This document shows positions 32,764 to 44,070 of a DNA stretch of 64,000 nucleotides, piece after piece. Position numbers and translations under genes: made by a program. Under the pieces are notes generated by a model. That model was not told the origin of the DNA and did no database searches. It was given only the letters and a program-made list of their open reading frames with translations. Position 1 is the first letter of the stretch; each line of letters begins with the position of its first letter. The stretch is taken from positions 930,001-994,000 of the forward strand of contig JAPEHQ010000016.1 of NCBI GenBank assembly GCA_027405735.1, written 5' to 3'. This DNA is from Mucor racemosus. Its lineage: Eukaryota; Mucoromycota; Mucoromycetes; Mucorales; Mucoraceae.

Positions 32764-33273
32764 ATGACAGATCCTGCAAATATGCAACACTTTAATCACT
32801 TCAGCACAGATAAAAATAGGAGAAGTAGCTGTTGTTCACACTGCTGTGATGATGACTCTTTTAGTGGTTCATTAATTGTGAACGAATTTGAATCCCAAAC
32901 ATTATCAACGACGCCACCTCTTGAGAATTTATTTTATAAAAATGAGGAAGATAAACCTTTCTCCAGCATATATTTGTTGAATTTATTCATGGCTCCTGAT
33001 ATGGCTCGATATCTTGCTGAAACAAGCATTTCAGATGATGTTTATAGTTTACCTGTTCATTTACAAAAATTAATATGTGAAGCAAGAATGGAAGTATTAC
33101 TATCTAAACAAAAAAATCATCCCACTAATAATAATAATAATAATGCTGTAAAGAGGTTGGAGAAGGTTCGAGAATATATCGAAAGCGTTGCTCATCATGA
33201 TACAGCTGCTACTATTGCTACTTTGACTGAACTTATTCATGATGACGACGAAGTGTCTATTATTTTGGAATAA
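32764..33273 (+). CDS. small protein of unknown function
   Basis: Single exon, 169 residues, with an A-rich leader before the ATG. I do not recognise a family. Visible features: a cysteine/histidine patch SSCCSHCCDD at ~21-30, which could bind metal or be lipidated; an amphipathic middle (LLNLFMAPDMARYLAE); an asparagine run encoded by AAT repeats near 120-126; and a helical C-terminus with acidic end. It lies 153 bases downstream of the ankyrin gene in the same direction. Start, stop and codon use look gene-like, and it lies outside the repeats. Confidence 0.6.
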   Translation: MTDPANMQHFNHFSTDKNRRSSCCSHCCDDDSFSGSLIVNEFESQTLSTTPPLENLFYKNEEDKPFSSIYLLNLFMAPDMARYLAETSISDDVYSLPVHLQKLICEARMEVLLSKQKNHPTNNNNNNAVKRLEKVREYIESVAHHDTAATIATLTELIHDDDEVSIILE

Positions 33274-33799
33274 TCGTATATATCTTACATGAATTTTTTT
33301 TTTTTTTGCATATTGTTATTCATTTATATGCAAAAAAAAATGCTTTTTCAAGTATATATCCAACTTAAAAATCAAATAAAAATCTAGTATAATATTCTCT
33401 ATGATAAATTTGTTGCATAATGTTTTATTCAAAAAGATCTGTAATAATGACATTTTCATGATATATTAGCTACGACAGCAAACTTTATTTAAAGCCAATG
33501 ATACATAGCTCAATAGTAGACTTTTACTAATTTCTGAACTAGATGATTTTACCGTAAGCGATACACACTCATTTCACAATAACTATGAACTTGACACTCT
33601 CCACCTCTTGAAGGGATACTCAAATTAGCCAGCTTTCTCATTATAAAAATTGGGCCGATTTATCATCCCTACTTTTCGATGAATAACTACAAAATAAAAA
33701 GTACGTAGATATACTGGAAATGCTTTAATTAAATATAGTGCTTTCTAATTCAGTTACTGTTTGTAATGAATTAGAAAAAGTCCTATAAATACCTGACTT
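33274..33799. other. intergenic
   Basis: 3' flank of the small unknown gene up to repeat copy B. No gene recognised. Confidence 0.5.
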
Positions 33800-36180
33800 T
33801 GGGTTTTCACTGCTTAAAAGTCAAAACTTTGAACCTTCATATCTCAGTACAAAATTAAGTTATACTAACACTTTCTAATAATGAAATTTACTTGTTTTAA
33901 AGTGCTCTGTAACATACTTTAGTATGAAAAAATTCTGAGCACTTTTTTTTTATTCCATTTTTTTTGACATTTTTTGTATTAGATTTCAAAACTTTCGTTA
34001 AAATGAACGGCATTCTTTTTACATTCATATCAACAACCTTGTTGAGCTCTCTCGGACCTAATTTAGCTTTTTTCAAAATCTTGATTTTTCGTGGAGATAT
34101 CCTTAAAAATGTATACAAAAAGGTACCTCCATTTCTGGCGTCCATTTTCCCCTTGTATACCCTCATCCCAAATTCTGAAACTGAAAAAAAATTGGACAAA
34201 AATCTGGTTTTCTCTACGAAAAATGTAGCTAAAAAGTTAAATAATAGCTCGATCGATAGATAATTTTTTTCTGCATCATTGCCGTTTATTATGTTTTGAA
34301 TAAACTTATAAAAAGTGTTTTGTATCTTCAAAAAACCTCCAAATTTTCAATTGCATTTTACGTAAAATTTGATGTGAAACATTTATTTAAATTTTAATTA
34401 AACGAATACAGAATCTAAAACTGTACAAAAACCACTTAGTACGCTATGTCTACTTACTTTGCAGTTCGTGAACCATTAAACGATTTTGTTTTTTTGATCA
34501 TTTTCTGATCGATTTCACATATCAGTTTTGGAACTCAGCTATTATAGTTTTAAGCTGTAATATGAACATATGAACTATTGTTTTGATTATCTCGACGAAA
34601 AACTAACACTTTTCGCTGAAACAAAAAATGCAGAGTGACTTTTAGATGGATCTACCTTCTTCTATCTTGTGAATACAAAAAAATTGACGACTCAATTTAG
34701 GTATATACTTAATTTTTACAATCGGTTTTAGTTGAACTTTGATCAATGTTAAGCGAGTGAACTTCTATTCTGGTATAAATTCACTTCTATTTTCGGACAG
34801 CTATCAATATTATTGTATAGGTTGTTTCAGATATTCTTTGAAAATTTTTATAGAATCAAATAATGCTTCGAGATTGAATTTTGAAGTTGCACTTAATGCG
34901 CAGCGAATATATGAATAACATATCTTGATTTCATTAGCTAACATATGTTTGATTTATTGAGACTTTGTAAATTAAAATCAACGTAAAGAGTACCGTTTAT
35001 TAGAATGAATTAAAAAATATGGGTTTATATAGTTATTGGGATTGTATGATAAGATCTAATGGACAGGAGACCATTAGATGTGACAATAAAAATTATTATT
35101 AATGTGTATGGATATTATAGTATGTTATGTTTCAGTGGTAATATTGGAATCATGAAATATAATAACCTTGCCTGATTCGCATATTGAACATCATCATGGT
35201 TTGACAGATGTTCTAAATTGGTAATTCGATAATTCCTAATTCTAATAGATCAGTGTTTTTGAAAGATTTTAGCACAGGTTTTCAAAAAAAAAACCTCTCA
35301 TCCTCTGCTTAACGCTTAATTCATAACAAAAATAAAGCGACTGGAAAATCGCTCATAAATTCAATCAATATTAATCCAAATGGGTTGAGCTTTCAGAAAA
35401 AAATGGCCAATAGTGAGTTGCATCATCAAACGACCCATGTTTTAGATTCCATAATTTGTTGTAAGTTATGTGGTGATTAATTGCCCACTTTTATGGCCTT
35501 ATTTAAGCTGTGTGTAAGGACGACTATAGAATATGAAGAGTGGACATGATGTCACGGGGCTTGTTGACTACATGAGCGTATAATACATCTTAACCGGTTG
35601 CTGCGTCGAAGATGCAGCCAGAATAAAGCGAGATGATGACTCTGTCGTATATTTTCAGGATTGATAAATAGTACTTAAAAAGAATATAATTATAAAAGAA
35701 TGAGTAATTAGTCAGTTCTTCAACTGTATAATAAAAACAAGATATCGTTTATTTAGATGTAAAAGTATGGCCTTTTATATTGATTTGACATTGAGATCCT
35801 GAGATGTAATTTAAGGCACTATTGAACCATTGGATCTGTTTGATAGTAATCTATGGATTGAAATGGATCAATCATAATTTAACCGTTCTTGCAGAGCTTA
35901 TGAGTTGTGTTGTTTCAATGCTGCGCTAAATATGCTTGGATGTTGATTTGATAACTACTTGATTGGTTAACTGCTGGGATGAAATAATGTGGTGTCATAA
36001 TTGAGGTCCAAGCGTTCTTGGTAATTACTGGATTAAACTTGGTACGCTAGGAGTTTCTTATATCCGATATCAAGACTTGCATTTCAATACATGTCGTAGT
36101 CAATAGATTGTAAGATGCATTGATACTGTAGAAGATGATAATGTATGATACTAGTAGGTGGAATACAACAGACTCAAGCA
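33800..36180 (+). repeat. long dispersed repeat, copy B (mosaic)
   Basis: The left part (33800-34735) matches copy A from about 11860 onward and copy D from about 49020, including GTGGAGATATCCTTAAAAATG near 34092. The right part (35635-36180) matches copy A 12975-13500, including GGCACTATTGAACCATTGG near 35816. Between them, 34736-35634 contains sequence that resembles 16045-16250 and further unmatched sequence. The copy is therefore rearranged or has nested insertions. It lacks the first ~430 bases seen in A and C. A 144-codon minus-strand frame (33897-34331) is conserved in parts with other copies but is not identified. Confidence 0.75.
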
Positions 36181-36581
36181 AATGCTAAAACTCTTGCGCA
36201 TATACAGTACATTGAAGTAGATAAAGCGTGTATATATGTATATACTGTATAATAACAAAAAAATTGTAATCTATAATAAAAGTTACGGTCATCGGTTATC
36301 AATGTTAAAAATACCAGATCTCGTCCGATCTCCACAGGAAAACAATATCTGTTAATACAGTATATATAATAAAAAATGATTTTTAGATTTTTCCTATGTA
36401 GAAGAAGTAAGCTTAAACAATAATCGTACTCTATGATATTTATGTAATTATTTTTCTTACTAATTAATCAATAAAAAAATTATAATTTATTTTGTTCGTT
36501 CTGTCCATCACGACCTATTTTGACTTGCTGTAGTACATGAAGAAACTACGCTCGATAAGTTAAAATGAATTCTAATATTAA
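36181..36581. other. spacer between repeat copies B and C
   Basis: AT-rich sequence without recognisable features. Confidence 0.4.
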
Positions 36582-38805
36582 ATTTGAATTTTCAAAAAAA
36601 AGTTGATAGTTTCAATCTTCAAAACCAGAGCGTACCTTCTTTCTATAACTAACCTCATAATAAACATATTTAGGATATACTTTAGACACTACTAAACAGA
36701 CATAAATTGGTCGCATTATGCTACCTATCCCTAAGTTTATTTAATATCTCACGAAAGACTCAAAAACGCGTAAAATTCTCTGCTTTTTCCTTGAAAACTG
36801 GGTCTCATTTTTCATCCCTGCTCTACTTTTTGTTTTCACTAAATAACACCAAGAAAATATTATATGTCAATGTACCTGAGATGTTCAGCTTTAATCCAAA
36901 AACAAGTATCCGGAAATATCCTACTTTTTGCAGTTGGTATTAATTTTTCAGTGCTAATGTTTCAGATTTTTTACGCGTATTTCACTGCTAATTGCTAATG
37001 GATTGAAAATTTTGAGGCTTCATATCTCTAGAAAAAATTAAGCTATACTACCTCTTTCTAATAATAAAACTTACTTATTTTGAAGTGCTCTATAATACAT
37101 TTTAATATAAAAAAATTCTGAGCACTTTTATTTTTTTCTCATTTTTTTTGACATTTCTATAATAGGTTTCAAAATATTGGTTAAATTGAGCAACATTTTT
37201 TTGCATGCATTTCATTGAGCTCATTGAGCTCTCTCGGATCCAATTTAGTTTTTTTCAAAATATTGATTTTTCGTGGAGATATCCTCAAAATTGTGTACAA
37301 AAAGATACCTTCATTTCTGGCATCCATTTTCCCCTTGTATACCCTCGTCCCAAATTCTGAATCTGAAAAAAAATGGACAAAAATTTTGTTTCCTCTACGA
37401 AAAATGCAGCTAAAAGATTTTGCAATAGCTCGATCGATAGATAATTTTTTTGCGCATCATTGCAGTTTATTATATTTTAAATATGCTTATAAAAAGTGAT
37501 GTGTATCATCAAAAAACCTCAAAAATTTCAATTGCATTTCACACAAAATTTAATGTGAAATGTTTGTTCAATTTTTATTTAGATAAATGCAGAATCCAAA
37601 ACTATACAAAAACTATTTAATATGTAAGGTCGACTTGCTTTGCAGTTCATGAACAATTAAACGATTTTGTTTTTTTCATCATTTTTCGTCCATTTTTTAA
37701 AATAAATTTTGGAATCCAGTTATCGTAAGCTGTAAGCTGTGATATCGACTATTATCTTGATTATCTCGATGAAAAATCAATATTTTTTGCTAAAACAAAA
37801 AATGCAGAGTAGCAATCAATTAGACCTATCTTGTGAACACAGAAATTAAGCCCTGGATAATGAGTTTTAAGTTTTTAAAACTAATAAACTATTATTTACA
37901 ACTGCAGAAAACAAAGAAAAAAAAACCTCATTCTTGTGAATATTGATCCAATTTATCTCCAATTATACATGACGATAAATTCAAATATATCTCGCATAAA
38001 AGTTTATACTTCTACTTTCACAAATGACTATAAATTGAAAAAAACCATCAGCAAAACATGACATTTCTGTCCAATAAAACTACTTGTTGTGTCCTATGTT
38101 TTTATGTCTGATAAATAATACTTAAAAAATAATACAATTAAAGGAGAATAAGTAACGAATCAGTTCCTCAACTGTATAATAGAAACAAGATATCGTTTAT
38201 TTAGATATAAAAGTATGGCCTTTTATATTGACTTGACATTGAGATCCTGAGATGTGATTTAAGGCACTATTGAACCATTAGATATGTTCGATAGTAATCT
38301 ATGGATGGAAATGGATCAATCATAATTTAACCGTGCTTGCAGAACTTATGAGTTTCCTTGTCTTAATATTGCGCTAAATATGCTTGGATGTTGATTTGAT
38401 AGCTACTTGATTAACTAACCGCTGGGATGAAATAATATGGTGTCATAATCGAGGTACCAACGTTATTGTTAATTGCTGCTGGATAATATACTTAATACGC
38501 TAGGAGTTTCTTATTTATAATATCCAATATCAAAACTTTGTGATTCAATGTATGTTGTAGTCAATAAATTGTAAGATGTATTGATACTGCAGAAGGTGAT
38601 AACGTATTATGTTACTTGGTGGCATACAACATGCATGATGATAAATAATAAATTGATGGAAGCTATATACCTTTGGGCATCATTCTCAAGATTTTACATA
38701 TAAAGTGTTTCTTGAGTGAAGAGTGATATGTCTTCAATAGTATTGTTCATGCAGTAATAATTACCCTAAATTCCATTATTAAGGATAAATCAAAATTGGT
38801 GACAA
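36582..38805 (+). repeat. long dispersed repeat, copy C (about 2.2 kb)
   Basis: Full-length member, collinear with copy A from AAATTTGAATTTTCAAAAAA to TTGGTGACAA. Shared landmarks are the ATTATGCTACCTATCCCTAA block near 36716, TACCTGAGATGTTCAGC near 36872, GTGGAGATATCCTC near 37275, and TTGAGTGAAGAGTGATA near 38712. Substitutions and small indels are spread evenly, so A and C are old relative to the chromovirus with its identical LTRs. Short frames at 36707-36943 and 37215-37499 share peptides with copy A. Confidence 0.85.
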
Positions 38806-39891
38806 ACTGATTTCTAACCGATGATGACTGAAACAGGAACTGATAGAAATCCAAATATAATTAACGATATTATTCGCTGAGCTCTTTTCAAGTCTTTCTG
38901 AAAAATGGCTAAAGATATTCCATTATGTATGCTTTTATGTTACAATTAGTAATATTCTATTTGTTACTTACTGGATGAAAACCAAAATCAAAATATACAG
39001 AGTGTAGTACATTGTAATTTCAACAAAAATGGCATGTGAAGAGCGAGTTCAATAATATTGGTTATCTTTTGCAATTCTTACATTTCTAGATGTAATAACT
39101 TTCAGAAGCTTCGAAACACTTTTTAATTATTGGTATAATTTTAATTTCCTCAATTGTACGCTCAGTTTGGTGTATTGGAACTTCAAAAACCAGTGAAATT
39201 GGTAGATATCAGCGATGAAGGAACAAGAACCCTGTGAGAAGATGGTTTATTGTAATTTATAATACATCAAACACTAAATCTACTATGACATTGAACCCCC
39301 TTTACTCTTATAAAGCATTCTCTAGGTAGTCTGATTGAAATACTACTTGGTATAGCTGTATAACATTGTAAAATATGTTGGGATCTGTATTTCTGATGAT
39401 TCCAGATAGCTGCCAATAGAGATGATTTCCATAAATTTCGAATTTTGAACAAGATCCAGGGTAGATTTCGTACCATTTGTTTTTATTGTTAGTTTTTAGA
39501 ATGTATATGATATGCTAGCTAGCATCTTTTAATCGACACCAAGCCATTATAATTAAACATTTTATTGTAAGTTTTTTTTAGAGATATCGTGGGCTTTTAT
39601 TTTTTGCATGGATGCGGATCAAGCCATACCTTTGCTCCAAAAATCAATGCGTCTCATCTCCTCAGTCAATGACAAGAAAACAAAAAAACATGAGAGTATA
39701 CGCAACAGTAAAATGTACAAATTTATTGCATATTGTGCATAATATGCTATAAAATATCCTTTAAAATTCTATCATGATTATTTACAAATACTATCAAAAC
39801 TTGAAATTTATTAATTATGACCTGCTGGTATATATTTATAATACTTATTTATAAAGGATTGCTTATTTATTTAATTTTATAATACATGAAT
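38806..39891. other. gene-free stretch downstream of ipi3
   Basis: No gene seen. The 69-codon minus-strand frame at 39267-39476 has no recognisable content. The part nearest 39892 is the 3' flank of ipi3. Confidence 0.45.
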
Positions 39892-41485
39892 CTATTCTTC
39901 GTCTTCGTCTTCCTCCTCTTCTCCCTCCTCCTCTTGATCTAATTTTCTCTTATTACGTCTTTGTTCCATAAATTTGTCCACAACAAGTGTATACATTTCA
40001 TCGTGTAATGATTTGGATTTTAAATGATGCTCATTTAAACGGACTAATTCTGCTTGGAGTGCATTTACTTGATTCTGTAAACCAGCGCTTGAATCATCAG
40101 TCTATTTTAAGAAAAAAAGAGTTAATATTATATTTCAATTATCAAACAACCGTTTTTTTTTATACCTTCATGTCTCTAATGGCATTTGATGCTTCCTTTA
40201 TAGGTTTTAATTCAGTTGTAAGGGAAGAATTAGCAGGACCAGATTCTACTAATTGTTGATGAGCATTTAAATCGATGCTTGTATTTTGAATAGTTTGTTG
40301 ACTATAATCACGATGTTCCTCTTCTGTTGTAGGCATAGCACGTTTTAATTGTTTCCAAGGCATTGGGGTGACATTTTGAGTAGCTGCATCAGGATGTAAT
40401 TCAATAGGTCTTAAAAAGCAAGCAACATGACTGACAGGCCCTTTGTGTGATTCGAATTTACGTAAAGGTTGTCTACTCAACACGTCCCAAACAATACAAT
40501 TACCATCCTCTGCACCAGAGATCAAAATAGTGCCGTCAAATGATAATGTGAGTGAATTGATTCCGCCTGTATGACCAACAAACACAGATCCTAACATGGG
40601 TGTCTTTGATTGATCTGCTGAAGTAGGTGTAGTTGATTTAATGCCAATTGATTCAACTCGACTCATACCGCCCAAACTTTCCACAGTATTGATTTTATAG
40701 GATTGATCTTGACGACGTTTGTATAAATCTACAGAATAAATCTTGTCTTCACAAGCAGCAAAAATAGTGGTTTCGGAGGGATCCATAATGACGCTGGAGA
40801 CAGCTTTGGGGAATAAAAAGGTGGTTAAAAGCTGACCTGTAGCAAGATCCCAAAGTTTAACAGTGTGATCTAAACTAGCTGTACATACACGAGCACCTGA
40901 TGAATTGCCATTACCAATGAAAATATCAGATACTGGCAAAGTATGGTCAGACCAAGAGTATAAAGGAGCAGGGCGAGCTGTAATATCTTCATAACCATCG
41001 GCACTGACAGGTGTAAGTAAATGGGCTAATAACCATACATTGACAGCAGCATCTTCACTAGCAGTTAATAAAGTTGAATCGTCATTACTGAAAGCAAGGC
41101 GAGTGATACGACGGTAATGAGCTTCGAAAACACGCATTAAATGTCCAGTAGGCACATGCCATAAATAAACTTTTCCACTGACAGTAGCAGCAGCTAAATA
41201 TTGGCCTTGATTTGATGATGCGACGCTCACCATCTTTTCTGCAGTAGTCATTTTATGAAGAACTTGATCGCGCTGCCATTGATATACATTGAGAATAGCA
41301 CGATCAGTTTGAGCAGTGACAATGGAGCCAATTTGAAAACTAGCACCTGGTTTTGATACTAATGCAAGACCACCTTTTTGTGACATACTTTGCTTGAATG
41401 AAAACAGATTGGATCCAGATCGGATATCCCAAACATAGATAGTATTGTCTGTACTGGAGGCTGATAATGCGACTTCTGTTGCCAT
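39892..41485 (-). CDS. ipi3: Ipi3/WDR18-like WD40 protein, Rix1 complex
   Basis: Two exons, 41485-40166 and 40101-39892, total 1530 bases (509 residues). At least five WD40 repeats are visible, for example STDNTIYVWDIRSG, GKVYLWHVPTGHLMRVFEAHYRRITRLAFS, SLDHTVKLWDLATGQLLTTF and GAEDGNCIVWDVLSRQPLRKFESHKGPV. The C-terminus is a coiled coil plus a basic and then acidic tail (RNKRKLDQEEEGEEEED), completed by the second exon. The order and the C-terminal helix match Ipi3 of yeast and human WDR18, which with Rix1 and Ipi1 processes ITS2 and matures the 60S subunit in the nucleus. It is divergent with the AdoMet decarboxylase gene. Confidence 0.87.
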
Positions 41486-42314
41486 GGTAATGTGTTGAAG
41501 ATGTTGTATTCAAGAAGCGTATGTTGACAGAAAAAATAAATTTGCATTGGGATGTCTTTTTGCACATTCTGCCAGCCACTTGTTATGAAAAGCAGTCTGT
41601 TTAACATTTTACTATATTCGATACCTTCTTAATTTGTAAAAATGCAACATTGTAACTCATTGGGTTTTCATTGATTTAGAATCAAACGGTGAAACTCAGC
41701 AAATGTATCCCCTCTCTATGGTTCCATCCCAATTCCATTCCCAGAGCAAGTAATCGAGATTTCCTCCGAGCAATAGTTAGATTTAGTTAGACAGATACCA
41801 AAACCAACAAAAAAACCAACAAAAAACAATAGATTTCGTCTGAAAAGACATAGATGTCAAGATGAAAATAGGCAAGATCTCGTTACTTCTCCAGGTTCCC
41901 GAATTCGGGAAACTACAAAAACGACCCGATAAAAGAGGTTACATAGTCACGACGTTCATTCAGTAATCCAATCATAGCAACGAATGGAATAGTTTGTTAA
42001 ACACATTTATAAAACTTTTTCGAACAAAAGCCATGAAAATTTTTTGGTCCTAGGCAAAGTTTTTCCTTTTCCCTTTTCCTCTTTCTTTTTCACTGTTTTT
42101 AAAAAAAGTTCTTCTTTTGTAGTTTTTTTCAACAAAAAATCTTTAAAGAATTTCATATACTGGTCGTTTTGATTTAACGTCGCAGTGATTAGCCCAACAT
42201 CTCTTTAGAAGCCGTTGATACAAGTTTTCCTCTTTCACCTTTTGTGCTCAAAGCAGTACAGATAATACCTTTTCGACCTCCGTAATACAAATAAATTTCT
42301 CTCATATCCAATTT
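41486..42314. promoter_or_regulatory. divergent promoter between ipi3 and AdoMet decarboxylase
   Basis: 829 bases between the two start codons. Long pyrimidine stretches at 42060-42125 on the plus strand are the sort of sequence at which fungal transcription starts for the downstream gene. No ATG occurs between 42054 and 42314. A six-codon frame MKIFWS lies at 42033-42053 just before the pyrimidine tract. If the transcript starts upstream of it, this would be a leader peptide. Confidence 0.5.
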
Positions 42315-43772
42315 ATGGTCAATTTATCCAACAACTCTACCATTACTACGACTCCTACTGCTGGTGAAAACTACTCTGCACAAGAGGGTGCTTTTGAAGG
42401 TCCCGAAAAGCTCTTGGAGATTTGGTTTTCACCTTCACCTGAAAGATTGAAGGACCATCAAAACTTATCTTCTGATGAATCTGAGGATGATGTCAATTGT
42501 GTTCGTAATCAAAGAAGAAGAAGCCATGCTCCTGTAGAAGGAAAGACTGGTCTTCGTGTCATTCCTAGACCTGTATTTGATAAAATGTTGGCATTGGTTA
42601 AATGTACTGTTTTAAATGTAATTTCCAACAAACATGTGGATGCTTATTTGTTAAGGTAATTGGAGGAAGGATTTTTTTTTTTGAAAAAAAAAGACATAAA
42701 AAGATGAAAGTACTATTGTTTTATTTATATTATGTTTTTAATATTAGTGAATCATCCATGTTTGTGTACCCTCACAAAATTATCCTGAAAACATGTGGTA
42801 CTACCACCCTACTTTTAGCAGTATCTAGACTTTTAGAAATTGCCAAGAACTATTGTGGATTTGAAAAGGTGTGGAGAGTTTTCTATTCTAGAAAAGCTTT
42901 CATGTTCCCAGAACGTCAAATTGGTCCTCATCGTTCTTGGGAAGATGAAGTTAAGTTTTTAGATAAATATTTTGGTGAGTTTCACTTGTATTTCCTTACT
43001 TTTACGTTATATTAACTTTCTAGTTAAAGATGCTGGGTCTTCCTACATTGTTGGTAAAGAGCGTCAAGATCAATGGCATCTTTATATGACCAAGCCTTCT
43101 GATGATGTTTTGCATCATCCCACTTCTCGCCCTATTCCACCTCATTTGCGTGGTGTAATGCAGGAACACGAAATTCAAAGCGGCGCTTCAACTCCCGTAA
43201 CCTCCGACACCGAAGATCCTTCCCCTTTTGGTAACGCAGGTCATTTTCATCCAGACCAAACTATTGAGATCCACATGACAGGCCTCAATCAAGAAAAAAT
43301 GAAGAATTTTTACCATGATCCTTCTCAAACAGCTAGTGGTATACCCGGGGGCAAATGGGTCGATCAACAAACCGGTATTGATAAACTTTATCCAATGGCC
43401 ACTCTCGATAGTTACTTGTTTGAACCTTGTGGTTACTCTAGCAATGCTATTTGGGATGACATGTATTTTAATTTCCATGTTACTCCAGAAAATGAATGTT
43501 CTTACGCTTCATTTGAGACTAATATACCTGTTGAGAAATCTCATGCCAACGCAGGTGAACAAAGTCCAGTGGAAGCATTGATTACTCAAGTTTTGGATGT
43601 TTTTGATCCCTCATCATTTACTGTTACCTACTTTTCATCTCATCATAAAGAGCATCATAGTCATAGTCATATGGTACGATCCATGAGTGCATTGCATGGT
43701 TATAAGCGTACTAACCGTATTTTGTATGAATTTGATGGATATGATTTGGTCTATGGTCATTATGCTAAATAA
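42315..43772 (+). CDS. spe2: S-adenosylmethionine decarboxylase proenzyme
   Basis: Three exons, 42315-42655, 42748-42974 and 43024-43772, total 1317 bases (438 residues). The autocatalytic cleavage site LSESSMFV is formed across the first intron; cleavage would fall between E115 and S116, with S116 becoming the pyruvoyl group. Further family signatures: [13 protein letters not shown], with the conserved catalytic cysteine, and later GYSSNAIW and [15 protein letters not shown] (reading [16 protein letters not shown]). The enzyme makes decarboxylated AdoMet for spermidine and spermine synthesis in the cytosol. All catalytic residues are visible. The N-terminal ~110 residues include an acidic and arginine-rich insertion typical of fungal versions. 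Confidence 0.95.
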
Positions 43773-44070
43773 ACGAAAAAGTCATTATGATGAATGTACA
43801 TATAATAATACTGTATCAATTTATTCTGTTTGTTGTACAAGATTTCGATCAATTAAACTAGTGTTTTTATTGGAAAAGTAATTAATAGGATTGTGCTACC
43901 ACTTGGAAATTTATTATAATTTATTGAGAAATAGAAGAAAGGAGTGCATCTCACTCCCGTTGTTTATATAAATTTCTGTTAAATTTTCCCTGTCTTTCTT
44001 CTTTTCATCTTTTTTTTCCTTGTATAAACAAAGCAGCATTTCTCCTTTCCTTAAATAAAATATATATAAA
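43773..44070. other. intergenic between AdoMetDC and GT49 genes
   Basis: 298 bases holding the decarboxylase 3' UTR and the promoter of the glycosyltransferase. A pyrimidine-rich tract at 43988-44028 followed by an A-rich leader precedes the next ATG. Confidence 0.5.

Noticed and set aside
33897..34331. 144-codon minus-strand frame in repeat copy B as a real gene
   Set aside because: Pieces recur in other repeat copies with shifted frames and stops; conservation can be explained by nucleotide similarity of the repeat. Kept only as a note under the repeat.
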